A stretch of 64,000 bases of DNA from Sulfolobales archaeon HS-7. Its GTDB lineage: Archaea > Thermoproteota > Thermoprotei_A > Sulfolobales > Sulfolobaceae. Position numbers and translations under genes: made by a program. Within the stretch, counting starts at the first letter, position 1. Every line of letters starts with the position of its first letter. The notes under the pieces are model-generated. The model did no database searches. It was given only the letters and a program-made list of their open reading frames with translations, and was not told where the DNA came from. Below are positions 37,268 through 48,092 of the stretch, piece after piece. The stretch lies in the NCBI GenBank assembly GCA_019704295.1, contig AP024596.1:2006501-2070500 (forward strand), read 5' to 3'.

Positions 37268-37702
37268 CTACAACCAATTATTATCAGTTATACCCCTAAA
37301 TATTGAGGAAACATCGATCACAACGAAAGTTAGTGACGGATATTCCCTAATTAGATAACTAACCTGAGATTCGTTTAATATGTCTGAGTATTGGTGAAAA
37401 ATAGCATTTATAACCTCATTGACATACAAAAATTTTCTAATAGTATATTGACCCGGCTCAGCGGTCTTAATTACGATCAACGGAAGCTCCACTATGCTAT
37501 GCAGATATCTAGGTACGACTTCAGCCAGTTTCTTAACATCATCCTCCTTGAGCTCTTGAGTTTCGCCATTGTTCAGTGTAACTCTCCTAGCTCCCCTTAA
37601 TGCGTCAGTTAGTGTTACAAAGGAAATAGGCATAGTATTTATAACATCTTTCATACCTAAATCGAGTATACCCCTATATAGAACGTTGTCTTTCTCCGAC
37701 AT
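37268..37702 (-). CDS. DUF61 / UPF0216 family protein
   Basis: This 144-aa protein matches the archaeal DUF61 pattern: FVTLTDALRGARRVTLNNGE (28-47) and LKEDDVKKLAEVVP. Function unknown. It ends the nop5-flpA operon, 2 bp after flpA, so it may take part in rRNA or tRNA maturation. That is inferred from position. Confidence 0.85.
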   Translation of the reverse strand: MSEKDNVLYRGILDLGMKDVINTMPISFVTLTDALRGARRVTLNNGETQELKEDDVKKLAEVVPRYLHSIVELPLIVIKTAEPGQYTIRKFLYVNEVINAIFHQYSDILNESQVSYLIREYPSLTFVVIDVSSIFRGITDNNWL

Positions 37703-37704
37703 AT

Positions 37705-38397
37705 CTACTCATACTTACTGACAATCATTGCGTGATCTTTATCGTATGGATCAAGGTCGATCACACGCCTCACATTTAGTCCTCCTTCCTTTAATTTATT
37801 TGATTCCTCCTCGAAAACCCTTTGCGGATCTTTAGTAACATCTATACTCCTTGATTTAACGGCTAACAATAACTCTCCTCCTTTCTCAAGGAAATACTTC
37901 GCATTGTTTAAGGCTATTTCGGCCTGATTTGGCTGAGCCACATCAATATATATAACGTCCACTTCTTCAACCATAGTTCTATATCTATTTGGAAACCTAG
38001 CGTCCTCTAGTATGGGTATCAAATTTTGTCTGTGTTGCGAAACAAGTAAAAACTCCCTCATAACCCTAGGAGAGAATTCGACACTGTAAATTCGACCCTC
38101 CTTTCCCACTATATCTGAAAGGTGACTAGCAGTTGTTCCCGACGCAACACCAAGATAGAGAACCACACTGCCCCTTCTAAATGGGGAATAATCAAGTCCG
38201 TTCATTATCGCCCCGGCGAATTTGCTTCTAAAGGCATTCCACTCCCTATATTCTACGCCATCGTAGTTTATGAGGCGTTCTCCATAGACTCTATGCCCTG
38301 GGGCAAAATTCTTAGTACATAATTTGTAAGTTCCGTCATTATAAGAGCACTTAAAGATTCCTTCCATAACTTGTTGTACGTTTACGACTTCTGACAC
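37705..38397 (-). CDS. flpA: Fibrillarin-like rRNA/tRNA 2'-O-methyltransferase
   Basis: This 230-aa methyltransferase is the catalytic subunit of C/D box RNPs. AdoMet motif I is VLYLGVASGTTASHLSD (about 79-95), followed by YSVEFSPRV and the DVIYIDVAQPNQ motif (about 144-155). Length normal. It lies 2 bp after nop5. Confidence 0.96.
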   Translation of the reverse strand: MSEVVNVQQVMEGIFKCSYNDGTYKLCTKNFAPGHRVYGERLINYDGVEYREWNAFRSKFAGAIMNGLDYSPFRRGSVVLYLGVASGTTASHLSDIVGKEGRIYSVEFSPRVMREFLLVSQHRQNLIPILEDARFPNRYRTMVEEVDVIYIDVAQPNQAEIALNNAKYFLEKGGELLLAVKSRSIDVTKDPQRVFEEESNKLKEGGLNVRRVIDLDPYDKDHAMIVSKYE

Positions 38398-38399
38398 TG

Positions 38400-39614
38400 T
38401 TATCTACCTCTTCCCCTTTTCCTCCTTTTCTCCTTACGTTCTTTTCTTTCCTCCTTAATCTCTTTTTTGGGAGGTGGATTCGGATATTTGTCTCTGATTT
38501 CTTGTATTCTTTTCTCCAACTGCTGACGTAATATACCTCCCACATATTTTCCAGAATATGCGTCTATTTTAGCAGCAGTTGCTAGTTTGGTTGCTAGCGC
38601 ACGCGCCATTTTACCTCTTTGCCAACGCGGCGCATTATGAATTGCAGGATATTGGAATATTATGCCATGTTTCGGAGGGCGCGTACCTGACCTTAGTGAA
38701 CGAAATAAAGCCTTCTCAGCACCTAATACTTGTATAGTACTTGCAGGCATTTTTGCAAGTTCCTTAAGACTTCCGGCAAGACTTAAAAGCCTTGCAGCAA
38801 GGGAGGAACCCACGAGGGACGTAACGTTGGGAGCTATTTCTTTCATTATAGATTCCGCATATTCTGTAAGTTCGTCTCTTAAGGAGAACAGCGAGAGTAT
38901 ATTTTCCGCCATAACCTTTAATGAACTCAAATCGTCTTCCGATAAATTAGCTCCGAGGCTTCGTTTAGCGGCTTCTGCTATCTTCTTCGCTTTTGCGTCG
39001 GGAATACCTAGCTTAGCAATTTTTTCTTCGCTTATGTTATCCCTCTCTCCAAAATCTCGTATTATTTGACTATATAGCTTATGATCCTCTATGAGCTTAT
39101 CGAGTTCTGGGAAATGAATACTGTACCATTCCCTCAACCTCTCTGAGAAGAGGTTTATGGTCTTATCTATGTCGTCTATGGCCCTGATTGCCTGTACTGC
39201 TAGTTGGTCCCTATTCTCGGCCGCCTGTCTAAGTTTCCTCCTTGTAAGCTCTGTTGCTACGTTATTTATAAATTCAAAGAGCTTTTCTTCAGATTCCGCA
39301 AAGCCAGTTTTCAGGGCAATTTGTACTAATTCTCCTCTAAACGTCTGAGCACCTATGCTGTTCGGTTCATATAATATTTTAACGCCTAACTTACTTAGCC
39401 CTGATGAAACTTCCTCGTTTTCTAAGACGTATTCATCTACCTTAATTTTACTTATGAGTTCGACTGTTGAAGGTAACGGTTCGCCTTTTAATTCATTGAG
39501 GAGTGCTTCAACTACTTTTCCAACATCTTCTGTATTTTTTACATAATCTATTAGCTCTCCTTGTTCATTAAAGGCGAATGACCCTATTGCGTGTTCGGCA
39601 ATGTAAACTCGCAT
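38400..39614 (-). CDS. nop5: C/D box RNP scaffold Nop5 (Nop56/58 type)
   Basis: This 404-aa protein has the N-terminal fibrillarin-binding domain, a central coiled-coil and the NOSIC/Nop domain with [19 protein letters not shown] and [18 protein letters not shown]. The C-terminus is strongly basic (KRRKRGRGR), as in archaeal Nop5. It begins the operon with flpA and DUF61 and is divergent from rps30e. Confidence 0.96.
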   Translation of the reverse strand: MRVYIAEHAIGSFAFNEQGELIDYVKNTEDVGKVVEALLNELKGEPLPSTVELISKIKVDEYVLENEEVSSGLSKLGVKILYEPNSIGAQTFRGELVQIALKTGFAESEEKLFEFINNVATELTRRKLRQAAENRDQLAVQAIRAIDDIDKTINLFSERLREWYSIHFPELDKLIEDHKLYSQIIRDFGERDNISEEKIAKLGIPDAKAKKIAEAAKRSLGANLSEDDLSSLKVMAENILSLFSLRDELTEYAESIMKEIAPNVTSLVGSSLAARLLSLAGSLKELAKMPASTIQVLGAEKALFRSLRSGTRPPKHGIIFQYPAIHNAPRWQRGKMARALATKLATAAKIDAYSGKYVGGILRQQLEKRIQEIRDKYPNPPPKKEIKEERKERKEKRRKRGRGR

Positions 39615-39674
39615 TATTTTACATCCTCTGAAAACGTTTATTAATCAAAACTATAACATTATCTATGTAATAAC

Positions 39675-39821
39675 ATGCCGTCTCATGGATCCTTAACAAA
39701 GGCAGGAAAGGTAAGAAGTCAGACACCAAAGATTCAACCTAAAGAGAAGAAAAAAGAAAATCCTCGATTAAGAAATAGAATAGAATATAAGAAAAGGATG
39801 GAGGAAAAAAAGGCTAGGTAA
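39675..39821 (+). CDS. rps30e: 30S ribosomal protein S30e
   Basis: This is a 48-codon gene with the diagnostic start [20 protein letters not shown] and a basic C-terminal half ([17 protein letters not shown]). TAA at 39819-39821. It is divergent from nop5 and 30 bp before gatD. Confidence 0.96.
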   Translation: MPSHGSLTKAGKVRSQTPKIQPKEKKKENPRLRNRIEYKKRMEEKKAR

Positions 39822-39851
39822 ATATATTTTTTTATATTGTGTTTCTACCCT

Positions 39852-41180
39852 ATGCAATTAACCTCTTATCAAGGAAGAGCGCTCTCTATTTTAGATAACA
39901 TAGGTGCAAGCATTGGAGACCTGATTGAGATTAAGAAAGGCAAGTACTCATTTACTGGCATACTTATGCCTACCTATTCAGCTGATGATTCAATTGTAGT
40001 TTTAAAATTAGAAAATGGATATAATATAGGCATATCAGTAGAAAACAGTGATAGTATAAGGATTTTAAAGAAAAGTCAAAGCGAGCTGGCTACTAAAGAG
40101 CTTGTTAGAGAAGAAGGGATGAGTGAGATAAAGATCATTAGTACAGGAGGCACTATTGTTAGTAAGATAGAATATGAGACGGGTGCAGTAAGGCCTGCCC
40201 TGTCAACAAAGGAGATACTTAACTTCATACCAGAAATTAAGAACGTTGCTAAGATATCATCAGAAGTAGTATTTTCAATACTCAGTGAAGACATGAAACC
40301 CGAATATTGGATAAAAATAGCTGATGCCGTAAAAAGAGGATTTGATCAAGGGAATAAAGGAATTGTAGTAGCACATGGAACTGATACTATGACCTATACA
40401 GCAGCCGCTTTAGCATTTTCACTTAAAAAAATTCAAGGACCGGTAGTTCTGGTTGGTTCTCAGAGAAGTAGTGATAGACCAAGTAGCGACGCTACGATAA
40501 ATCTCTACTCTGCTGTTTACGTTGCAAAGAATTTTCAAATAGGGGAGGTTGTAATTAATATGCATTCAACATCATCTGACACCTATACATACATTCACAG
40601 AGGGGTAAAGACAAGAAAAATGCACACGAGTAGAAGAGATGCCTTTCAATCGATTAACGACATTCCAATAGCTAAATTTGACTGGGCCAAAAAAGAAATA
40701 GTTATAATTAATAAAAATTATAAAATTCCGGACGACGAAACGTTAGTTGATGCTAAGTTCTCAAGTAAGGCTTTCCTACTTAAGGCGTTTCCAGGTCTTA
40801 ATGGAGAGGTAATTGATGCGATTGTTGGCTCCGGAATAAAAGGAATGATCATTGAGGGCACAGGTCTCGGGCATATATCATCTGAATTGATAGACGTTCT
40901 AAAGAAGGCCATAAAGGATGGCGTATTTATCGGTATGACCTCGCAATGTCTTTTCGGAAGAGTTAACATGAATGTTTACACCACGGGCAGAACTCTTCAA
41001 AAGGTAGGAGTAACGCCTTTAGACGACATGTTACCAGAGGTTGCCCTTGTAAAACTTATGTGGACGTTAGCACATTATGAAGAGCTGGAAGATATAAAGA
41101 AAGTGATGAGAAGCAATTTAGCTGGAGAGTTATCTCCAAGGCACGTAATAAATGAGTTTCCGAGATGGGAATATGAGTGA
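39852..41180 (+). CDS. gatD: Glu-tRNA(Gln) amidotransferase subunit D
   Basis: This L-asparaginase-like subunit produces ammonia from Gln for the archaeal GatDE reaction. An N-terminal barrel (GDLIEIKKGKYSFTGILMP) precedes the asparaginase domain with ISTGGTIVS (about 97) and VAHGTDTMTYTAA. GSQRSSDRPSSDA is the third motif. I use the ATG at 39852 over a TTG at 39837. It overlaps gatE by 8 bp. Confidence 0.95.
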   Translation: MQLTSYQGRALSILDNIGASIGDLIEIKKGKYSFTGILMPTYSADDSIVVLKLENGYNIGISVENSDSIRILKKSQSELATKELVREEGMSEIKIISTGGTIVSKIEYETGAVRPALSTKEILNFIPEIKNVAKISSEVVFSILSEDMKPEYWIKIADAVKRGFDQGNKGIVVAHGTDTMTYTAAALAFSLKKIQGPVVLVGSQRSSDRPSSDATINLYSAVYVAKNFQIGEVVINMHSTSSDTYTYIHRGVKTRKMHTSRRDAFQSINDIPIAKFDWAKKEIVIINKNYKIPDDETLVDAKFSSKAFLLKAFPGLNGEVIDAIVGSGIKGMIIEGTGLGHISSELIDVLKKAIKDGVFIGMTSQCLFGRVNMNVYTTGRTLQKVGVTPLDDMLPEVALVKLMWTLAHYEELEDIKKVMRSNLAGELSPRHVINEFPRWEYE

Positions 41181-43065
41181 ATGCGATAAGCTGAGACTTA
41201 AAGTTGGTCTAGAGGTTCACCAACAACTAAATACTAAAAGTAAACTTTTCTGTAATTGTCCTACTTTACTTTCTGAAGATAGCCGAACAGCCATTATAAG
41301 GGAATTACGTCCCTCACTAAGTGAGCTGGGGGAGGTAGATCCAGCAGCCCTATTTGAATGGGAGAAAGGCAAGAGGTATAAATATTTTCTTAATGACAAA
41401 TCAACTTGTTTAGTTGAATGCGACGAGGAACCTCCTCATCCAATGAACCTTGATGCAATATTAATTGGGCTGGGTGTAACTAACGCATTGAATGGTATTC
41501 CAGTTGATGAGATATACGTTATGAGAAAAATGGTAATCGATGGCTCTAATACATCTGGTTTTCAACGAACAGCTATTATAGGAATTGGTGGAAAAATTGA
41601 TGATATCGAGGGACCAGTGGGAATTCAAACTATCGCAATAGAGGAAGACGCTGCAAGGAAAATTGAAACAAGGGAAAACGTAGTGGAATATAACCTAGAT
41701 AGACTCGGATTTCCCCTAATTGAGATATCAACGTCACCAGATATAAGGACTCCAAAACAGGCAGAAAGAGTTGCCCTAAAAATTGGTACTATGTTACGAC
41801 TAACAAAAATGGCTAAACGCGGAATAGGTACCATTAGACAAGATCTCAATGTTTCAATAATGGGAGGCGTTAAGATTGAAATTAAGGGCGTTCAGAAGCT
41901 AGAGGCTATCCCTGATATAATAGAGAGCGAATGCCTAAGACAGAGTGAACTCCTCAACATAAGGCGTGAGTTGGAGAGAAGACTAAGTAAGAATGAGTTG
42001 GAGAGAAGAATAGAAATAATGAATTTAACAAACATCTTCCAAAATACCGCAAGTTCCAAGATAAGAACCTCTATACAAAAAGGGGGCTTAGTTCTAGGAA
42101 TTAAACTATCCAAACTGAGGGGAATCTTAGGATGGAAACTTGGAAAGAACAGAAGGTTTGGCACTGAGATTGCGGATTATGTAAGAGCGCTTGCAGGTCT
42201 GGGGGGAATATTCCATTCTGACGAACTTCCCGCTTATGGAATTAACTTAGATGAAGTAAATAGAGTGAGGCAGGAGTTAAAGTGTGAAGAGGACGATGCG
42301 TTTATATTAATTGTTGGCGAAGAATCTAACGTAAATAAAGCTATAGAAGTCATTAAGCAAAGAATCACGCAAGCCTTTTACGGTATTCCTAAGGAAACCC
42401 GAATGGCTACGGAGGATAATGATACCAAATTTTTGAGACCGCAACCGGGTTCTGCAAGAATGTATCCTGAAACAGATATCCCTCCTATAAGGGTTACGGA
42501 AGATATAATTCATCAATCAGAGAAATTCATCCCACCAACTCCCGAGGTTAAAATTAACGAGTTACTTAAGCTCGGAGTGAACAAGGAACTAGCAGAGTCG
42601 CTCCTCTATAGCACACACCTCGAACTTTTTGAGGAGTTATCAAAGGAGCTGAGAAACATTAGTCCAAACGTTGTAGCAATAACTCTTGTTAACACTTTAA
42701 AATACGTTAAAAGTAAAGTCGAATCTATCGATAAAATTGACGATATTGTAATAACAAAAGTTCTTAACGCGGTAGATAAGGGGATAGTAAATAAGGACTC
42801 AATACCACAAATATTTATAGACTATTGTACTAGAGATGAAGAAATAGAGCATATAATTAGCAACTACTCGACTCTTAGTGATCAAGAACTTAATAAGATA
42901 ATTAGGGAAGTTGTAAACGAAAGTGTTGATGAAATAAAATCTAAAGGAGATAAGGCATTTAATATCATAATGGGCAAAGTGATGCAAAAAGTAAGGGGAA
43001 AAGCAGAAGGAAGGAAAGTGGCAGAACTCATAAAGGAAAACATTAATGAAATACATAGGCAATGA
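41173..43065 (+). CDS. gatE: Glu-tRNA(Gln) amidotransferase subunit E
   Basis: This 630-aa kinase subunit activates Glu on tRNA(Gln) and transfers ammonia from GatD. The GatB/GatE start LRLKVGLEVHQQL, CNCPT, and the later EIKGVQKLEAIPDIIESE are present. A YqeY-like C-terminal domain with AspRS-like insert covers the end. ATG 41173 overlaps gatD; an earlier ATG at 41152 is inside gatD. Confidence 0.96.
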   Translation: MSECDKLRLKVGLEVHQQLNTKSKLFCNCPTLLSEDSRTAIIRELRPSLSELGEVDPAALFEWEKGKRYKYFLNDKSTCLVECDEEPPHPMNLDAILIGLGVTNALNGIPVDEIYVMRKMVIDGSNTSGFQRTAIIGIGGKIDDIEGPVGIQTIAIEEDAARKIETRENVVEYNLDRLGFPLIEISTSPDIRTPKQAERVALKIGTMLRLTKMAKRGIGTIRQDLNVSIMGGVKIEIKGVQKLEAIPDIIESECLRQSELLNIRRELERRLSKNELERRIEIMNLTNIFQNTASSKIRTSIQKGGLVLGIKLSKLRGILGWKLGKNRRFGTEIADYVRALAGLGGIFHSDELPAYGINLDEVNRVRQELKCEEDDAFILIVGEESNVNKAIEVIKQRITQAFYGIPKETRMATEDNDTKFLRPQPGSARMYPETDIPPIRVTEDIIHQSEKFIPPTPEVKINELLKLGVNKELAESLLYSTHLELFEELSKELRNISPNVVAITLVNTLKYVKSKVESIDKIDDIVITKVLNAVDKGIVNKDSIPQIFIDYCTRDEEIEHIISNYSTLSDQELNKIIREVVNESVDEIKSKGDKAFNIIMGKVMQKVRGKAEGRKVAELIKENINEIHRQ

Positions 43066-43122
43066 GGAGTTACCCCCGAAACGGATAAGGTGAAATAAAG
43101 GCATTTGCCTGAGCCTAGGTGA

Positions 43123-44160
43123 ATGATGTCATTGATCGCTATTGAGGATATGATAGAGGCAGTAGCCACTGACACCCCAATAACTAATTTAGAGGAAATT
43201 AAGTTAGAAGATTTTGACTTAAATGTAGATCAGTTACCGCTTATATTACTTGAAAATGGCATTAATGAGATATTTTGGGAGAGAAATGCCATTATAATTG
43301 GGCCAGACGGTTCGCGAATAAGAAGTTTAGGGCAAGGAGACTTGATAAAAGTACGGACACCAGTCTCTCCAAGTAGTATTCCGTGGAAAATACCTAAACT
43401 AGACAAAACTGCACTGACGGAACTAGTCGAGTATCTACTTCCAGTTAGAGAGGGACAGTCGTATTTAAATCCAGCTCCATGGGACACTGACTTTGCGAGG
43501 TTAGACCGATCCCTCTATGCATTTAGAGCTGGTGAGATTTCGACGAATTTAAGGGAATCTGAAGAAAAACTGGAGGCAGACGAAATATCCATTACTACTC
43601 CGTTTTACAATCCAGAAATTAGATTCCAAAACCCATTGTTTATACAAACTAATCGAATATATAACGGAAGAACGTCTTGGTTGGAGATAAAATTAGATAA
43701 CGAGGGGATTTTTGCTGCAAGTGAAAGTCTCATGGAATATGAGTTCGTAAGGGGGACGCTCCATTTATCGGGTAAGGACTTAGTGGTCAAGAAATATGAC
43801 AAATATCCCCAAGATAGTCCATTAAGAACTGCATGGTCTCTCAGTAATGAAATTATTGAACTTGATTTTGAACCAAAGGCAAGCTATCAACTATTTTCCC
43901 TAATTCCTTCCTCGGTTATACCAATTCACCTTAGTTTTGTCGGGGGCAATGTTAAACTAAAACTACTTAACTTAAGCGGAAGTCCCGTTATAGCTGAACT
44001 AAGAATTGCAGCGCGGATTCTGAAAGCCTCAGTTAATAATGAAGAAATTATACCCGAATTCGATACAATAAAAGTTCCTATTAGGCGTTGGGGGATAGCT
44101 AAAGTTGAGATGAAAGTTGTACGTATAGTTGAATCTCTTTTAAAAAAATTCAGGCTCTAG
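43123..44160 (+). CDS. Conserved unknown protein
   Basis: I do not recognise this 345-aa soluble protein. It starts with an acidic N-terminus and has a repeated alpha-beta texture, with GPDGSRIRSLGQGDLIKV (about 61-78) and a C-terminal WGIAKVEMKVVR. No membrane segment, no metal motif. It is 57 bp after gatE on the same strand, so possibly co-transcribed. It converges with the HTH gene, overlapping by 11 bp. Confidence 0.6.
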   Translation: MMSLIAIEDMIEAVATDTPITNLEEIKLEDFDLNVDQLPLILLENGINEIFWERNAIIIGPDGSRIRSLGQGDLIKVRTPVSPSSIPWKIPKLDKTALTELVEYLLPVREGQSYLNPAPWDTDFARLDRSLYAFRAGEISTNLRESEEKLEADEISITTPFYNPEIRFQNPLFIQTNRIYNGRTSWLEIKLDNEGIFAASESLMEYEFVRGTLHLSGKDLVVKKYDKYPQDSPLRTAWSLSNEIIELDFEPKASYQLFSLIPSSVIPIHLSFVGGNVKLKLLNLSGSPVIAELRIAARILKASVNNEEIIPEFDTIKVPIRRWGIAKVEMKVVRIVESLLKKFRL

Positions 44161-44536
44161 ACGTTCTTTCATATATACAGTAGCTGGATTTATACCCATA
44201 CTCATTTAATGCCCTTCTCCCCTCATAACACAATATGCAATAATATTCTCCTATTGACGAACCTTTACTATTTAGTTTATCAAGAACTTCATTTATAACT
44301 CCAGACATCCTCGGATCGCTCTCTAAGAGTGTTCTTATTTTGTTACCTCTCTTATTCTTAACGTAGTTGGAAATAGCGGCTGGGGTTAATCCTAATAGTT
44401 TTGATGCGGTGTATAGAGGAAGATGCCTGTCATTAACAAGTCTCTCAGCCATAATCGCTCTTATAGCTGGAAGCAAGCTCTTTGCAGCTAACTCACAAGA
44501 CAGATAATATCGCTCCTTCCTTGCCTCTTTTCCCAT
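44150..44536 (-). CDS. HTH transcription regulator (COG2522-like)
   Basis: This 128-aa protein has an HTH in residues ~40-65 (LPLYTASKLLGLTPAAIS) followed by a basic YVKNKRGNKIR segment. The C-terminal part carries CILCYEGRR and a distal Cys. It resembles the archaeal stand-alone HTH group that acts near nucleotide and cofactor genes. It lies just before nrdJ on the same strand, with 101 bp between, so the two are unlikely to be coupled. Confidence 0.72.
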   Translation of the reverse strand: MGKEARKERYYLSCELAAKSLLPAIRAIMAERLVNDRHLPLYTASKLLGLTPAAISNYVKNKRGNKIRTLLESDPRMSGVINEVLDKLNSKGSSIGEYYCILCYEGRRALNEYGYKSSYCIYERTSRA

Positions 44537-44637
44537 AGATAGTTATTATCTTGTGGAATTAATAAATAAGAGTATAAAAACGATTACGCTCATATCTTAG
44601 AAGTAGAGTTCTTCAGAAACAAGTGAAGATAAATGGT

Positions 44638-47046
44638 CTATAATTCGCACGTAGCGCAGCCACCGGCGAAGTTTTCATCCACTTCAACTTTAGCTATTCT
44701 AAGAGACTTAGCGGCTTTTTTCTCTTCTTCTATTTTTTCCTTTTCTTGCTTTAACCCGAAATATATGACTTGCTTAGATTTGGATCTGTCCCTATATACC
44801 GTAATTCCCTTTATTCCTAATTTCCACGCCTCAGTGTAAACTCTCCAAACGGTCTCTACACTTTCCTCTTCTCTTAGGTTGATCGTCTTGGAGACTCCAG
44901 AGTCGTTCCACTGTTGCCACGCCGCTTGATGAAGGAGATGATACTCGGGCGAAATTTCATGGGCCGTTCTAAATAGTTTCTTTACGCTCTTTGGCATTGG
45001 CATATCTTTTATCATCCCGGTCTCGGCTACTTTCTCTATGACCTCAGGATAGTCCATCTCATATTTTCTTAGATAATCTAAGAATAATGGGTCGATCTCA
45101 ATAAACTTACCAACCGCAACATTCCTTATAAATGCTAAGGCAAACAACGGCTCTATACCTGATGAGGTTCCTGCTATTATCGAGATAGTCCCTGTCGGTG
45201 CAATAGAGGTTACTGTTGAATTTCTGAGTCCATATAACACCCTCAATCTTTTTAGTTCAGCGAAATCTAACGAGTCGACTAACTTAACCACGTCTCTTAC
45301 TCTTTCCGAAATAGGTCCATTTATTCCTGTTGTTTCCAATAAGTATTCAAACGACCTAGCAGTATCAAAAATATCTCTATATAATGATGGATTGTAATCC
45401 GGGAATGCACCTTTCTCTTTTGCTAACTCTATTGACGTGAGAAAAGCGTAATAATAGATGAACTTCGATAGTTGGTATGAGAAGTATATAGCGTCTACTG
45501 AATCGTAGGGAATTCCAAGCTTTATTAACATCCTTGCAAGTCCCATAACTCCCAATCCAACTTTTCTAGTTCTTTTAGTTGCATTTTCAATTTGTTTAAG
45601 AGGGTATCTGTTTTTATCGATGACTCTATCCAGAAGTCTTATTCCATACTTTATAGTCGAAATGAGACCCTCCCAATCGATCTTCCCATCGTTTACGAAC
45701 TTCTCTAGATTTATTGACCCCAGGTTGCATGATTCCCACTGGAGAAGAGGTTCTTCTGCACACGGATTGGTGGCTTGGATTTTTCCTAAATACCACACTG
45801 GATGCCTTCTATTTATTTCATCGATAAATATTAGACCTGGATCTCCAGATTCCCACGCACCCTTAACTATTTGAGCGAATATTTCCCTAGGATTCACTAC
45901 CTTAGAGACTGCTTGTTCTTTCTCCGCGATGATAGTTGCCTCTTCTAAAGTCACTATAACGCTTTCATCAAGATAAACGGATCCCTTTTCCTCAAGTTCT
46001 TGTAATATGGCCTCCTGTACCCACTCCTCAGTTATTGAATTCCTTGCCTTGTTTATAAGATACCCAGTCTTTCGAGGATTAATTAGGCGCCAAGGAATAT
46101 CAGAGTTCATGCTCTCCATAAAGGCATCATGAATTGCAACAGAGATATTGAAATTCTGAAGATGTACATCCCTAGATTCCCCTGTTTTTGATTTAATAAA
46201 TTCCTCAACGTCGGGATGCCAGGACGCCAAAATTCCCATATTAGCGCCCCTCCTTTTTCCTCCCTGTTTAACGACATCAGTTGATACGTCAAAGATTTTC
46301 ATAAATGATACAGGTCCTGACGCTACACCTGCTGTTGACGCCACCACGTCGCCTTTGGGTCTAAGCTCAGAGAAATCAAACCCAGTTCCTCCCCCTTGCT
46401 GATGCACTATTGCCATGGCCCTTAATGTGTCATATATTCCGTCTCCTTCAGGAGTTATCATAGAGTCCTTAACGGGAAGGACGAAACACGCTGAGAGTAT
46501 ACCTAATCGTGTACCGCTATTCATTAAAGTCGGGGTGTTTGGTAAAAACTTTAAAGAGGACATTATCTCATAAAACTTCTCTTCTTCTTCTTTTGTCTCC
46601 GCCAAGAAATGAGCAACTCGGCGGAACATCGCTTGGGGAGTTTCTATATACCGTAAAGTAGCTGGATTCTTTAGTAGATATCTTGCTTCTAGGACTTTTA
46701 ATGCGTTATATGAGAGGAGAAGATCTTTCTCGTCAAACTTATCCCACTTTTTATTATATACATGATTATATATCCTCGCAAGGACATATCTCTTTGCAAT
46801 TACTTCATAAGAAGCATTATTTACAACGTGCTGTATAATATGTTTTTCAACTATATCCGCTATGGTCTTAGTTTCAATAGCGTTATCCTTTGCGGAGCTA
46901 GAGATATCCGATAAAATTTCCTCGATCAATTCAGATGGGACATGTTTGCGTAGTTTATCAATGCTGAAGTCCTCAATTCTTCCGTCTCTCTTTAGGACCT
47001 TCAGATGAACTTGGCTGTTAGTAACTAACGATGCATTGGATTGCAT
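44638..47046 (-). CDS. nrdJ: Ribonucleotide reductase, adenosylcobalamin-dependent
   Basis: This 802-aa class II reductase makes dNTPs. An N-terminal ATP-cone-like region is present ([18 protein letters not shown]). Conserved sites are [11 protein letters not shown] (substrate cysteine), [21 protein letters not shown]-type segment (finger loop cysteine and Glu), and [17 protein letters not shown]. The C-terminal CATCEL provides the redox cysteine pair. No small subunit is nearby, as expected for class II. Upstream lies an IS605-like relic. Confidence 0.96.
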   Translation of the reverse strand: MQSNASLVTNSQVHLKVLKRDGRIEDFSIDKLRKHVPSELIEEILSDISSSAKDNAIETKTIADIVEKHIIQHVVNNASYEVIAKRYVLARIYNHVYNKKWDKFDEKDLLLSYNALKVLEARYLLKNPATLRYIETPQAMFRRVAHFLAETKEEEEKFYEIMSSLKFLPNTPTLMNSGTRLGILSACFVLPVKDSMITPEGDGIYDTLRAMAIVHQQGGGTGFDFSELRPKGDVVASTAGVASGPVSFMKIFDVSTDVVKQGGKRRGANMGILASWHPDVEEFIKSKTGESRDVHLQNFNISVAIHDAFMESMNSDIPWRLINPRKTGYLINKARNSITEEWVQEAILQELEEKGSVYLDESVIVTLEEATIIAEKEQAVSKVVNPREIFAQIVKGAWESGDPGLIFIDEINRRHPVWYLGKIQATNPCAEEPLLQWESCNLGSINLEKFVNDGKIDWEGLISTIKYGIRLLDRVIDKNRYPLKQIENATKRTRKVGLGVMGLARMLIKLGIPYDSVDAIYFSYQLSKFIYYYAFLTSIELAKEKGAFPDYNPSLYRDIFDTARSFEYLLETTGINGPISERVRDVVKLVDSLDFAELKRLRVLYGLRNSTVTSIAPTGTISIIAGTSSGIEPLFALAFIRNVAVGKFIEIDPLFLDYLRKYEMDYPEVIEKVAETGMIKDMPMPKSVKKLFRTAHEISPEYHLLHQAAWQQWNDSGVSKTINLREEESVETVWRVYTEAWKLGIKGITVYRDRSKSKQVIYFGLKQEKEKIEEEKKAAKSLRIAKVEVDENFAGGCATCEL

Positions 47047-47230
47047 TACTCCAATTCTACGTAATTCCCATTTATTTCTCTTTCCTCATTTGGAAGCAGT
47101 ATGACCCCCAGAAATTCCACTTATTGCTATTATCCTTGGAGTTTTTGCCTTATTTTTAAACTAGATAATCCTTGAGGGTATTTAATGTATAATAAATATT
47201 AATTAGTTTAACAACTAAATCTTTATATTC

Positions 47231-47530
47231 ATTGGGGGTTCAGAGGGGGCGGAGGATCCGCGAGGACGAATAGGCTCCTTTGTATGAGTTTGAGTATCGG
47301 TTCGCAGCCAAATACACTAATGATGGTGATCAACGGAGTAAGCGTTACAGAGACACCTAAGCGAGAGTGAATGCGGTAAGGCTCTACTCCAATTTGAAAT
47401 CCTACGTGGGACAGTAACGTCAACTTTATGGTGCGACCCTTAGCGCCTGCGGAGCCCTCTGGGCAGGGTGGAGCTGAGAGCAGGAAGCCCCTTCTGCTGA
47501 GAAAGGCGAGTTCGCAGAGATAATACGTTA
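47231..47530 (+). mobile_element. IS200/IS605-like tnpB 3'-end relic
   Basis: Frames read GVSVTETPKRE and GATLSACGALW, the same pair as in the relics at 9.8 and 27.8 kb. The upstream GGGGSARTNRLLCMSL is the zinc-finger-like TSRTC region of TnpB. The sequence is much richer in G+C than the flanks. The CAGGAAGCCCCTTCTGCTGAG end resembles that at 27.9 kb. Confidence 0.5.
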
Positions 47531-47609
47531 ATTTAATTAGGGGTATAAACGTGGAATTACGAGAGATTGAACGCTTTTGCAACCCACTATAAAAGCTCTT
47601 TCTTACTCT

Positions 47610-47752
47610 TGATTATCGAAAATTACGAGATTTCTTCCGACTATGTTTAGTAAACTAATTTTATATTACCTATATCCTCATAATTAAGCGAATTTAATTC
47701 TAGAGATGTGTTCTATAACTTTCTAGTTATTCACATTACGCATTGGACACTG
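47610..47752 (-). mobile_element. Partial CAGTGTCCAA-family element
   Basis: The right end CATTGGACACTG plus subterminal AATTAAGCGAATTTAATTC and TATAACTTTCTAGTTATT are those of the 50.0 and 57.2 kb copies. The left end is missing. Confidence 0.5.
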
Positions 47753-47807
47753 TGACCTAGGGAAACTTTTATTACTTATAGCGACCGCATTAACCGTAGG
47801 AGTTACA

Positions 47808-48089
47808 ATGGACAATATTGACATTCTCAATAAGTACGTAGGGGATATCATAGAGAATATTTTAACAAACGATTACCGGAATTTGGACGTAGATACCTAC
47901 TATATAGATTTACTTATGTATATATACAACAAATTAGTTAAGAATTGGTTTAACGGTAATGAACCGGATACCGAAGAATTTGCAATGCGACTACGTAAGT
48001 TAAGGAGTAGAAATAAAACAATGTTAACGATATTAACTAAATACTTGATAAGCAAATACTTGAAAAAATATTACGCTTATAGCAGATGA
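47808..48089 (+). CDS. Unknown helical protein
   Basis: This 93-aa protein is rich in Ile, Leu, Asn and Lys, without a known motif. Predicted alpha-helical throughout, with a basic C-terminal half. It is 3 bp from the next gene and probably co-transcribed, so the two may form a pair. I cannot assign a function. Confidence 0.55.
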   Translation: MDNIDILNKYVGDIIENILTNDYRNLDVDTYYIDLLMYIYNKLVKNWFNGNEPDTEEFAMRLRKLRSRNKTMLTILTKYLISKYLKKYYAYSR

Positions 48090-48092
48090 CAC

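Larger units (their letters stand above)
47047..47807. other. 760-bp intergenic region of relics
   Basis: It contains a tnpB-tail relic (47231-47530) and then a partial CAGTGTCCAA-family end (about 47610-47752). The rest is A+T-rich. A 117-codon open frame on the minus strand across the relic has a composition that fits the complement of the relic and is not a gene. Confidence 0.55.

Noticed and set aside
47229-47582. 117-codon gene on the minus strand
   Set aside because: It is the complement of the tnpB tail relic; proline- and leucine-rich content reflects G+C bias, and no ribosome site is seen.
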